DNA from: Tsukamurella paurometabola DSM 20162
GTDB taxonomy: Bacteria; Actinomycetota; Actinomycetes; Mycobacteriales; Mycobacteriaceae
Length of the DNA stretch: 64,000 nt
Direction of reading: 5' to 3'
Assembly: GCF_000092225.1 (NCBI RefSeq)
Contig: NC_014158.1
Span: 1,426,001 to 1,490,000, forward strand
Numbering within the stretch: the first letter of the stretch is position 1; every line of letters begins with the position of its first letter. The position numbers and the translations under genes were made by a program. The notes beneath the pieces are model-generated. The model was not told the DNA's origin. It saw only the letters and a program-made list of their open reading frames with translations, and did not search any database. Shown piece after piece: positions 17,841 through 27,650 of this stretch.

Positions 17841-20390
17841 TCAGGCCTCCTGACCGGTGAGCGAGGTCTTGCGGGCGGGCATCGCCGGAGTTCCCATGAG
17901 AACCGGCACCCGGCGACCGTTCTTCTCGCCGAACTCGACGGTGGGATCCGGGGCACCGGGAGCGTTGACGAAGGAGACGAACCGGGCGAGCTTGTCGGGA
18001 TCATCGAGCACGCCCTTCCACTCGCAGCCGTACCCGTCGACGTGCCGCTCGACGGTGGCCTCGAAATCGGCGTTCAGGCCGAGAGCATCGTCGATCACCA
18101 CCTCCCGCAGGCGTTCCATACCGCCCTTGAGCGACTCCACCCAGGGCGCGGTGCGCTGCAGCCGGTCGGCGGTGCGGATGTAATACATGAGGAACCGGTC
18201 GACGTACTTGATCAGCGTCTCGGAGTCGAGGTCGCCGGCCAGCAGTTGCGCGTGTTTGGGCGTCATACCCCCGTTGCCGCCTACGTACAGATTCCAACCG
18301 GATTCGGTGGCGATCACGCCGACGTCTTTACCGCGGGCCTCGGCGCATTCGCGGGCGCAGCCCGAGACGCCCATTTTGATCTTGTGCGGCGACCGCAGGC
18401 CGCGGTAGCGCAGTTCCAGATCGATCGCCATCTGCACCGAATCCTGCTGGCCGTAACGGCACCAGTCGCTGCCCACGCAGCTCTTCACGGTGCGCAGTGA
18501 CTTACCGTAGGCCTGGCCGGATTCCATACCCGCGTCCACCAGGCGCCGCCAGATCAGCGGCAGCTGATCGACGGTGGCGCCGAACATGTCGATGCGCTGG
18601 CCGCCCGTGATCTTGGTGTACAGCCCGAAGTCGCGGGCGATCTCGCCGATCACGATGAGTTGCTCGGCCGTCACATCGCCCCCGGGCATGCGCGGCACCA
18701 CCGAATAGGTGCCGTTGCGCTGGATGTTCGCCAGGAAATGATCGTTGCTGTCCTGGAGCGAGGCCTGCTCGCCGTCGAGGATGTGATCGGAGCTGGTGGA
18801 GGCCAGGATCGAGGCCACCGTCGGCTTGCAGATGTCACAGCCGGTGCCCGAACCGAACCGATCGATCAGGCCCGAGAACGTGCGGATGCCGCTCGCCTGC
18901 ACCAGTTCGAAGAGCTCGGCGCGGGACTGGGAGAAATGCTCGCACAGCGATTTCGAGACGGTGACGCCCTCGGATTCGAGCAGCTGCGACAGGAGCGGCA
19001 CACAGGACCCGCACGAGGTGCCGGCCCCGGTGCAGCCCTTGAGCTCCGCCACCGTGCACGAGCCCTCGGCGATCGCGCCGCACAGTGTGCCCTTGGTGAC
19101 ATCGTTGCACGAGCAGATCTGCGCCGACTCGGGAAGAGCGCCGACGCCGATACCCGGGGAGCCGTCGCCCACCGGTGCGATCAGTGAGACGGGATCGCCG
19201 GGCAGAGACGAACCGACCAGCGGCCGGAGCACACCGTACTGCGAGGCATCGCCCACGAGCACGCCACCGAGCAGGGTCGAGGCGTCGTCGGAGAGCACCA
19301 GCTTGGCGTAGGTGCCGCCGATCGGGTCGCTCACCACCACATCGAGGGCGCCCTCGGTGGTGCCGAGCGCGTCGCCGAAGCTGGCCACGTCCACGCCGAG
19401 CAGCTTGAGCTTGGTCGACATGTCGGCACCGGGGAAGCAGGCGTCACCGCCGAGCAGGCGGTCCGCCACGACTTCCGCAGTGGCGTATCCGGGCCCCACC
19501 AGTCCGTAGCAGCGCCCGTCGATCGCAGCGACCTCACCGATCGCGTACACGTCGGGATCGGAGGTGACACAACCGACGTCGGTGAGCACGCCGCCGCGAT
19601 CGCCGACGGCGATTCCGGCCTCACGGGCGAGCTCATCGCGCGGGCGCACACCGGCGGCGAAGACCACGACCGCCGCGTCGACCACCGATTCGTCCTTGAG
19701 TGTCACCGACAGGCCGTGCTCACCGGGGGAGATGTCAGTGGTTCCCGACGAGAGGCTGATATCGATGCCGAGCTCGGAGATCATCCGAGCCAGATGCTCA
19801 CCGCCACCCGAGTCGACCTGCTGCGGCATGAGCCGCGGATTGACCTCGACCACCCGGGGGCGAAGGCCCAGCGAACGCAGCGCGTTCGCCGCCTCCAGCC
19901 CGAGCAGGCCGCCGCCGACCACGATGCCCACCGACTCGGCGTCCCGTGCTGCCGCGGCCTCGGCGTCGGCGCGGATGGCATCGAGGTCGTCGAGCGTGCG
20001 GTACACGTGGCAGCCGGGCAGGTCGTGACCGGGTACCGGTGGTACGAAGGCGTATGAGCCGGTGGCCAGTACCAGCGCGTCATAGGCGGTGCGCTCACCG
20101 GATTCGGTGGTCACCGACTTGGCGGCGGCGTCGATCGCCGCGACCCGGCTCCCGAGCCGGACCTCCACCAGATCGTCTCCGCGGTAGTCGTTCCCGGACA
20201 GGGCCAGCGCGCCTCGATCCCACGCCCCTACGTACGAGGTGAGACCCACGCGATCGTAGGCGGCGTCGGCCTCCTCGCCGAAGACGACGATGCGCCACAC
20301 GCCGTCGGTGTCACGGGCGCGCAGCGCTTCGACGAAGCGGTGGCTGACCATGCCGTGTCCCACCACGACCACTGTGCGCGGGGCGTTCAT
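17841..20390 (-). CDS. nirB: Assimilatory NAD(P)H nitrite reductase large subunit
   Basis: 849 residues, usual NirB length. In order: FAD- and NAD(P)H-binding pyridine nucleotide reductase (VVVGHGMVSHR at residue ~8; second Rossmann motif GGGLLGLEAA), a BFD-like [2Fe-2S] domain (CSCNDVT ... CGSCVP), then ferredoxin-like and siroheme/[4Fe-4S] domains with CVGSDWC near residue 640 and CAREC near 680. It reduces nitrite to ammonia in the cytoplasm. The ATG at 20390 follows GAGGAG; the frame is open 33 codons further up without a ribosome site. It lies between nitrate reductase and nirD in one operon. Confidence 0.95.
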   Translation of the reverse strand: MNAPRTVVVVGHGMVSHRFVEALRARDTDGVWRIVVFGEEADAAYDRVGLTSYVGAWDRGALALSGNDYRGDDLVEVRLGSRVAAIDAAAKSVTTESGERTAYDALVLATGSYAFVPPVPGHDLPGCHVYRTLDDLDAIRADAEAAAARDAESVGIVVGGGLLGLEAANALRSLGLRPRVVEVNPRLMPQQVDSGGGEHLARMISELGIDISLSSGTTDISPGEHGLSVTLKDESVVDAAVVVFAAGVRPRDELAREAGIAVGDRGGVLTDVGCVTSDPDVYAIGEVAAIDGRCYGLVGPGYATAEVVADRLLGGDACFPGADMSTKLKLLGVDVASFGDALGTTEGALDVVVSDPIGGTYAKLVLSDDASTLLGGVLVGDASQYGVLRPLVGSSLPGDPVSLIAPVGDGSPGIGVGALPESAQICSCNDVTKGTLCGAIAEGSCTVAELKGCTGAGTSCGSCVPLLSQLLESEGVTVSKSLCEHFSQSRAELFELVQASGIRTFSGLIDRFGSGTGCDICKPTVASILASTSSDHILDGEQASLQDSNDHFLANIQRNGTYSVVPRMPGGDVTAEQLIVIGEIARDFGLYTKITGGQRIDMFGATVDQLPLIWRRLVDAGMESGQAYGKSLRTVKSCVGSDWCRYGQQDSVQMAIDLELRYRGLRSPHKIKMGVSGCARECAEARGKDVGVIATESGWNLYVGGNGGMTPKHAQLLAGDLDSETLIKYVDRFLMYYIRTADRLQRTAPWVESLKGGMERLREVVIDDALGLNADFEATVERHVDGYGCEWKGVLDDPDKLARFVSFVNAPGAPDPTVEFGEKNGRRVPVLMGTPAMPARKTSLTGQEA

Positions 20391-20528
20391 TCGAGTCTCC
20401 TCTCGCCGGGATCGATGCCCGAAGCTGATGAGACCGACGGTATGGACCCGGTGTTGCGACGGGGTGCTGCCGCGTTGCGCTGTGATCACGGCTTCCTCAC
20501 ACCGGCCATGCGCGCGGTGTGAGCGCGT

Positions 20529-23500
20529 TCAGTACACGTCGCGCACGTACCGGCGTTCCGCCGAGAGCGCGGCCACATAGGCGTCGGCACTTCGCGGGGC
20601 CATGTGCCCGTGCTCGGCGACGATGCCGCGCAGTGCCTCGTCCACATCGCGGGCCATCCGGCTCGCGTCCCCGCACACGTACAGATGCGCACCGGCCCGG
20701 ATCCATTGCCACAGTTCCGCCGCGTGCTCGCGCATCCGGTCCTGGACGTAGACCTTGGCGGCGGAATCGCGGGAGAAGGCCACGTCGAGGCGGGTGAGCA
20801 CGCCGTCGGCGCTGAGTGCGTCGAGTTCGTGCCGGTAGTAGAAGTCGGTCGCCGCATGCTGCTCACCGAAGAACAGCCAGTTCGCGCCACTCGCCCCCGA
20901 TCGTGCCCGGTCGTGCAGGAAGCCGCGGAAGGGCGCCACTCCGGTGCCCGGGCCGATCATGATCGCAGGGGCTCCGGGATCCGCCGGCGGGCGGAAGTGT
21001 TTGGTGCGCTGGATGAAAAGATCGACTTCATCGCCGGGGCGCAGGCCTGCCAGATAGCCGGTGCTCACCCCGTGCCGTCGCCTTCCGGCCACGTCGAAGC
21101 CGACGATAGACGGGGTGATCGCCACCTCGTGCGGGTGCTCGAGTGGGCTGGAGCTGATCGAGTACAGGCGTGGGGTGAGTGGCCGCAGCACGGAGAGCCA
21201 CTCGTCGGCGCTCGCGTGTACCGGGTGCTGCGCGATCAGATCGAGTGCCTGCCGGCCCCACGACCAGACCGCGAATCCGCCGGGGTCGGCGATGGCCGCG
21301 TCCAGTTCGTGCGACGGCGCCCGGTCGTGCAGGAATCGCACCAGGTCGGGGGTGATACGCGTGAGATCGAGGGTGTCCAGCGGTGCCGCCTCCGGATTGA
21401 CACCGGTGAGGGTGGCCCATTCGGCGATCACCTCGGGGCGGTTGCGCGGCCAGATGCCCAGTGCGTCACCCGCCGCGTAGCTGAGCGTGCCCTCCGGTAG
21501 GTCGAAGACGAAGGTGCGCACGTCCTTCGCCGATCCGGAGCCGCTCAGGCGTGCGGTCCGGACGAGGGTGGTGCGCAGCGGACGGGTGCGGCTGTACTCG
21601 GATTCGTCGGCCTCGGCGATCTGGGCCCTGGTCCCGAGCGCCGAGGCGACACTGTCCAGCCACCGGCGGGCGGGTTCGGCGAATTCGGGCTCGCAGGAGA
21701 CGCGTTCGGCGATCCGGGCGCCGCCGAGGTGGGTGAGGCGAGCATCGAGTTTGCGCGCGAAGCCGCAGAAGTCGGCGTAGTTGGGGTCGCCGAAGCCGAG
21801 CACCGAGTACCGCAGGTCATCGAGGTCACCGGGTTCGGCGCGGGCGAGCGCATCCCATAGCGCGAGGCCGTTGTCGGGGGCGTCACCGTCGCCGGTGGTC
21901 GAGACCGTGAACAGGACTGTCCCGGCCCGGTCGCTGCGCAGGTCTGCGATCGAGACGGCGTCGGCGCTCCGCAACCGGACCGCGAGGCCGGCGTCCCGGA
22001 AAGCCTCGGCACAGGAATGCGCGTACGCCTCGGCGGTACCGGTCTGCGACGCCCAGATCACCGTGAGGTCGGGGGTGCCGATCTCGTCTTCGGGCTCCGC
22101 GACCGGTACGACGGCGTGCTCGACCACTGTCAGTGCCACGGCGCAGGCCTTGAACTCCGGCTGCAAGGAATCGGGGTCGACGGCATCACTGGTGACGGCG
22201 TTCACCGCCAGGTCGGTGCCGAAGGCGTCGTTCCAGTGCATCGGGGCGAAGCACACACCGGGCCGCACGGCGGGATCGACCGTGGCGGGTAGTACCGCTC
22301 GGCCCCGCCGGCTGCGGATCTCGACCCGATCGCCGTCGCCGATCCCGAGGCGTTCTGCGTCCTCGGGGTGCAGTTGGACGAAGGGGGCGGCATTGAGCTT
22401 GTTCAGCTTCGCCACCCGCCCCGTCTTCGTCATGGTGTGCCATTGATGCGCCGTCCGGCCTGTGGTCAGCAGCAGCGGGAACTCATCGTCCGGGAGTTCC
22501 GCCGGCGGAAGGTACGGGCGGGGCAGGAACCGGGCGCGTCCCGACGGGGTCGGGAACCGCAGTCCCCGCTCGGCGTCGAGGTAGCGGATCGGGTTGCGCG
22601 CCGGGCCGCCAGGAGCCGCGGGCCACTGCACCGGCTCACGACGCAACCGTTCGTGGTCGGCGCCGCGCACGTCCCAGCCGGTCTGGGTGTTCCGGAACCG
22701 CTTGAACTCGTCGAAGACCGCCGAGGCATCGGGATAGTCGAAGGCGTCTCCGTGGCCGAGCTCGCGCGCGATATCGCAGATCAACCGCCAGTCCGGGCGG
22801 GCCTCTCCGGGTGGCGGGGTCGCGGCCTCGGTCAGCGTGAGGGTGCGTTCGGAATTGACCATCACCCCATCGGCCTCGGCCCACAGAGCCGCGGGCAGCA
22901 CTACGTCGGCGTAGGCGGCGGTCTCCGTGCCCGCGTAGGCGTCCTGCACGATCACGACGTCAGCGGTCTGGAGCGCCTCGATCACGGTGGACCGGTTCGC
23001 TACGGAGGCAACGGGGTTGGTGCAGATGATCCATGCCGCGCGGATCTCGCCGCGGCTCATGCGACGGTACATGTCGATAGTGCCGCCGCCCGGCGACGGG
23101 GTGCGGACGGTACCGGGAGGCAGGTTCCAGACCCGCTCGGCGAATTCGCGGTCCGCGGGCACCAGCGCGGAACGCTGGCCGGGAAGTCCCGGCCCCATGT
23201 ATCCCATCTCGCGGCCGCCCATGGCGTTCGGCTGGCCGGTCAGGCTGAACGGGCCCGCGCCGGTCCGGCACAGCGCGCCGGTCGCGAGGTGCAGGTTCAC
23301 CAGGGCGTTCGTGTTCCAGGTGCCGTGCGTGGACTGGTTGAGTCCCATCGTCCACAGGCTGACCCAGTTGCGGTTCGCAGCCACCAGTTCGGCGACGGCC
23401 CGGATCTGGTCCTCGCCGACCCCGGTCAGTCCGGCGACGCGGTCGACCGGGTATTCGTCGAGGAGAGCGGTCATCGCCTCCCAGCCCTCGGTGTGCGCGG

Positions 23501-24227
23501 CCACGAAGCCCTCGTCGACGGCACCCGCGTCGACGATCAGCCGCAGCAGGCCGTTGAGCAGTGCAAGATCGGTGCCCGGGCGCACCGCGAGGTGGATGTC
23601 GGCTTTCGCCGCCGTCGCGGTGCGCCGTGGATCGACCACGACGAGCTTCGCGCCGGCCTTGACCCGGTCCATCATCCGCAGGAAGAGGATGGGGTGGCAG
23701 TCGGCCATGTTGGAGCCGATCACCAGGAACAGGTCGGCGTGGTCCAGATCGTCGTAGCTGCCGGGCGGGCCATCGGCACCGAGCGACTGCTTGTAGCCGG
23801 TGCCGGCGCTGGCCATGCACAGCCGTGAGTTCGACTCCAGCCAGGACGTTCGCAGGAAGCCCTTGGCCAGCTTGGTCGCGAGGTACTGCGCCTCCAAGGA
23901 CATCTGGCCCGAGACGTAGACGGCGATCGCATCGGGGCCGTGTTTGTCGCGCACCGCGCGCAGGCGGCGCCCGGCCTCAGCGACGGCTTCGTCGGCGCCG
24001 ACTGGAGCCTGGTCACCGCCGCGGTGGGCGCGGACGAGTCCGGTGCTCTGCCGGCCACCCGCGGCGAGCAGATCAACGGTGGTGGCCCCCTTGGTGCACA
24101 GCCGGCCCCGGTTCGACGGATGGTCTTCGCGGCCGACGGACGCGATCACCCGGCCGTCGCGGACCTGCAGGTTCAGGCCGCAGCCCACCCCGCAGTATCC
24201 GCACACCGTGGCGGCCGTCGTCGTCAT
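20529..24227 (-). CDS. nasC: Assimilatory nitrate reductase fused to a sulfite-reductase-type flavoprotein
   Basis: 1232 residues, twice the part count of a plain NasC/NarB. Residues 1-690: molybdopterin oxidoreductase with an N-terminal [4Fe-4S] site (Cys9, 12, 16 and 44) and a C-terminal dinucleotide-binding domain. Residues ~710-850: flavodoxin (ASQTGTAEAY). Residues ~870-1232: FAD and NADPH binding, with RLYSISSS, GPGTGVAPFRGF and the terminal VCGDASRMA, as in CysJ or P450 reductase. The enzyme can thus take electrons straight from NADPH to reduce nitrate to nitrite. It is first in the operon, 138 bases before nirB. It could be misread as formate dehydrogenase, but no such partner is present and nirBD follows. 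Confidence 0.92.
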   Translation of the reverse strand: MTTTAATVCGYCGVGCGLNLQVRDGRVIASVGREDHPSNRGRLCTKGATTVDLLAAGGRQSTGLVRAHRGGDQAPVGADEAVAEAGRRLRAVRDKHGPDAIAVYVSGQMSLEAQYLATKLAKGFLRTSWLESNSRLCMASAGTGYKQSLGADGPPGSYDDLDHADLFLVIGSNMADCHPILFLRMMDRVKAGAKLVVVDPRRTATAAKADIHLAVRPGTDLALLNGLLRLIVDAGAVDEGFVAAHTEGWEAMTALLDEYPVDRVAGLTGVGEDQIRAVAELVAANRNWVSLWTMGLNQSTHGTWNTNALVNLHLATGALCRTGAGPFSLTGQPNAMGGREMGYMGPGLPGQRSALVPADREFAERVWNLPPGTVRTPSPGGGTIDMYRRMSRGEIRAAWIICTNPVASVANRSTVIEALQTADVVIVQDAYAGTETAAYADVVLPAALWAEADGVMVNSERTLTLTEAATPPPGEARPDWRLICDIARELGHGDAFDYPDASAVFDEFKRFRNTQTGWDVRGADHERLRREPVQWPAAPGGPARNPIRYLDAERGLRFPTPSGRARFLPRPYLPPAELPDDEFPLLLTTGRTAHQWHTMTKTGRVAKLNKLNAAPFVQLHPEDAERLGIGDGDRVEIRSRRGRAVLPATVDPAVRPGVCFAPMHWNDAFGTDLAVNAVTSDAVDPDSLQPEFKACAVALTVVEHAVVPVAEPEDEIGTPDLTVIWASQTGTAEAYAHSCAEAFRDAGLAVRLRSADAVSIADLRSDRAGTVLFTVSTTGDGDAPDNGLALWDALARAEPGDLDDLRYSVLGFGDPNYADFCGFARKLDARLTHLGGARIAERVSCEPEFAEPARRWLDSVASALGTRAQIAEADESEYSRTRPLRTTLVRTARLSGSGSAKDVRTFVFDLPEGTLSYAAGDALGIWPRNRPEVIAEWATLTGVNPEAAPLDTLDLTRITPDLVRFLHDRAPSHELDAAIADPGGFAVWSWGRQALDLIAQHPVHASADEWLSVLRPLTPRLYSISSSPLEHPHEVAITPSIVGFDVAGRRRHGVSTGYLAGLRPGDEVDLFIQRTKHFRPPADPGAPAIMIGPGTGVAPFRGFLHDRARSGASGANWLFFGEQHAATDFYYRHELDALSADGVLTRLDVAFSRDSAAKVYVQDRMREHAAELWQWIRAGAHLYVCGDASRMARDVDEALRGIVAEHGHMAPRSADAYVAALSAERRYVRDVY

Positions 24228-24269
24228 GCCTCCACGGTTCGTCGCCGCTGTTTCCGGTCGCGGGCATGC

Positions 24270-24277
24270 GTGTTACG
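24270..24277. promoter_or_regulatory. GTGTTACG motif upstream of nasC
   Basis: The same octamer as at 13920-13927, read here as CGTAACAC relative to the nitrate reductase gene and 43 bases before its start. It is a candidate shared nitrogen-control site; the evidence is only the repeat itself. Confidence 0.25.
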
Positions 24278-24375
24278 GCGATGTGTCGAGGTCCGCCCGG
24301 TACCGCGATCGGGGCTGTGAGCCACCCGGCGGGGTGCGGCGAGCCGGATCGGCTCCGCCGCCGCGCCGGGCCGCC

Positions 24376-24389
24376 TACCGTGGGCAGTC
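24376..24389 (+). promoter_or_regulatory. Leaderless-type promoter of the quinone oxidoreductase gene
   Basis: TACCGT at 24376-24381 fits the TANNNT -10 element and ends eight bases before the ATG at 24390. No Shine-Dalgarno is present. Confidence 0.5.
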
Positions 24390-25364
24390 ATGAAGACGGC
24401 GCAGATCACCACGCTCGGCGGACCCACCTCCTTGGAACTGGTAGACGCTCCGAGCCCGGATCCCGGAACGACGAATGTGCTCATCGACGTTCGCGCGGCG
24501 GGCGTCGCGTTCCCCGAGGTCTTGCAGTCGCGCGGCCTCTATCAAGTCAAACCCGACCTGCCGTTCATTCCGGGGGCCGAGGTTGCCGGTACGGTCGCCG
24601 CCGCGCCGGAGGGTTCTGGGCTCGCCGTCGGGCAGCGGGTCGCGGCGCTCCCGCTGTTGGGGGGCTTCGCCGAACAGGTCGCGTGCTCCCCGGATGCGGT
24701 GTTCCCGATCCCGGATTCACTCTCCTACGAGGCGGCGGCCGCGATCCCGTTCAACTACCTGACCGCGCACTTCGCACTGCTCCACCGCGGTCGCCTGGCC
24801 GCCGGCGAATCAGTGCTCGTACACGGCGCGGCCGGCGGTATCGGCTCGGCGGCGATCCAGGTGGCGAAGGCCTTCGATGCGGGGCGGGTCATCGCGGTCA
24901 CGTCTACGGAAGAGAAGGGGGAGGCCGCGGTCGCCGCGGGGGCCGATGAGTACGTACTCGCCGACAGCTTTCGCGAGGCGGTCACGGCAACGACCGGAGG
25001 CAAGGGCGTTGACATCGTGGTCGACCCCGTCGGCGGCGACCGATTCACCGATTCGCTGCGATCGCTTGCGACCGACGGCCGCGCGCTCGTGGTCGGATTC
25101 ACCGCGGGCTCGATCCCCGAGGTCAAGGTCAATCGGCTGCTGCTGAACAACCTCGATGTGGTGGGCGTCGCGTGGGGTGCCTACGCGCTGGCCCGGCCCG
25201 GCTACCTGCAGCGCCAGTGGGCGCACCTCCTGCCGAAGATCGAGGCCGGGTTCATCGAACCGCTGATCGGTGAGACGTACCCGCTCGACCGAGTCACCGA
25301 TGCGCTGCTCAGCATCGACGAGCGACGCGCGGTGGGCAAGATCCTCCTCGGCATCAGGGACTGA
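24390..25364 (+). CDS. NADPH:quinone oxidoreductase-like MDR enzyme
   Basis: 324-residue medium-chain dehydrogenase/reductase. The N-terminal GroES-like domain lacks the Cys/His zinc ligands, which places it in the QOR (zinc-free) branch. The Rossmann part has HGAAGGIGSAAIQVAK near residue 145. It probably reduces quinones or other activated carbonyls with NADPH; the substrate is unknown. It has no obvious operon partner: it is divergent from nasC and followed by a small membrane protein 53 bases later. It has a leaderless-type start. Confidence 0.85.
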   Translation: MKTAQITTLGGPTSLELVDAPSPDPGTTNVLIDVRAAGVAFPEVLQSRGLYQVKPDLPFIPGAEVAGTVAAAPEGSGLAVGQRVAALPLLGGFAEQVACSPDAVFPIPDSLSYEAAAAIPFNYLTAHFALLHRGRLAAGESVLVHGAAGGIGSAAIQVAKAFDAGRVIAVTSTEEKGEAAVAAGADEYVLADSFREAVTATTGGKGVDIVVDPVGGDRFTDSLRSLATDGRALVVGFTAGSIPEVKVNRLLLNNLDVVGVAWGAYALARPGYLQRQWAHLLPKIEAGFIEPLIGETYPLDRVTDALLSIDERRAVGKILLGIRD

Positions 25365-25417
25365 CACTTCGATCGGAGACGATCACCACGAGGAATTCGT
25401 GATGGTAAAAACGTGTT

Positions 25418-25675
25418 GTGGTTGATGAAACAGACACCGGGGCGAAGCGGTCTGAGAATGTAGGGGTCGACGTCGACGTGATCGTCGGGGACGTCGTCAA
25501 GAGCCTGCTCGCGGCGGGTTTGATGGTGCTCGCCGCGGCACCGTTCATCGTCGGCATCATCGTTGTGGCGAACGGTTGGGTCGAGTTCTACGTTCCCGTC
25601 TGCCTGCTGATCGTGGCGGCAGCGATCGTGATCGCCGGCGAGCGCATCGCACGATCACTGCGTGCGCGCCGCTGA
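25418..25675 (+). CDS. Small two-helix membrane protein
   Basis: 85 residues. Residues 1-27 are acidic and soluble. Two hydrophobic helices follow, at about 28-50 and 56-76, and the protein ends in an arginine-rich tail (RIARSLRARR), which suggests both termini lie in the cytoplasm. The GTG at 25418 gives a sensible N-terminus but has only a weak ribosome site, so the start is uncertain. It lies just upstream of ettA on the same strand. I do not recognise a family. Confidence 0.6.
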   Translation: MVDETDTGAKRSENVGVDVDVIVGDVVKSLLAAGLMVLAAAPFIVGIIVVANGWVEFYVPVCLLIVAAAIVIAGERIARSLRARR

Positions 25676-25780
25676 CGCGCCCGACCGCCGTGACGCCGAC
25701 ACCCGCCGCGATGGGTACGCTGGACACGTTTGCCCCCGGCATCCCGGTGGGCGGTTTTCGTGTGAGACAGGGTAGGGACT

Positions 25781-27454
<1,674 letters not shown>

Positions 27455-27465
27455 GCGTTCTCCGC

Positions 27466-27510
27466 CGACGACGGCGCCCGTCACCTCCACGGTGGTGGGC
27501 GCCGTCGTCG
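27466..27510 (+). terminator. Hairpin terminator after ettA
   Basis: A 14-base perfect repeat (CGACGACGGCGCCC) encloses a 17-base loop that can itself pair in part (CACC with GGTG). TTATTACT follows. It separates ettA from the glutamate dehydrogenase gene. Confidence 0.75.
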
Positions 27511-27650
27511 TTATTACTGGCCCGTAGCCCCCTCTCCGCCCGTAGTCTGGTCGTCGGAGCTCACAGCTCCGTCACACCTTGGCAACGGCGCCGCGTGCTG
27601 ACCCTGCATTTCGCGTGTCCGCTGCCACGACCCGCAGGAGGAGCACGCCC

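Noticed and set aside
20529-24227. Reading the molybdenum protein as formate dehydrogenase or sulfite reductase
   Set aside because: nirB and nirD follow in the same operon and the chain has a flavodoxin-FAD reductase. The C-terminal half resembles sulfite reductase flavoprotein only as an electron supplier.
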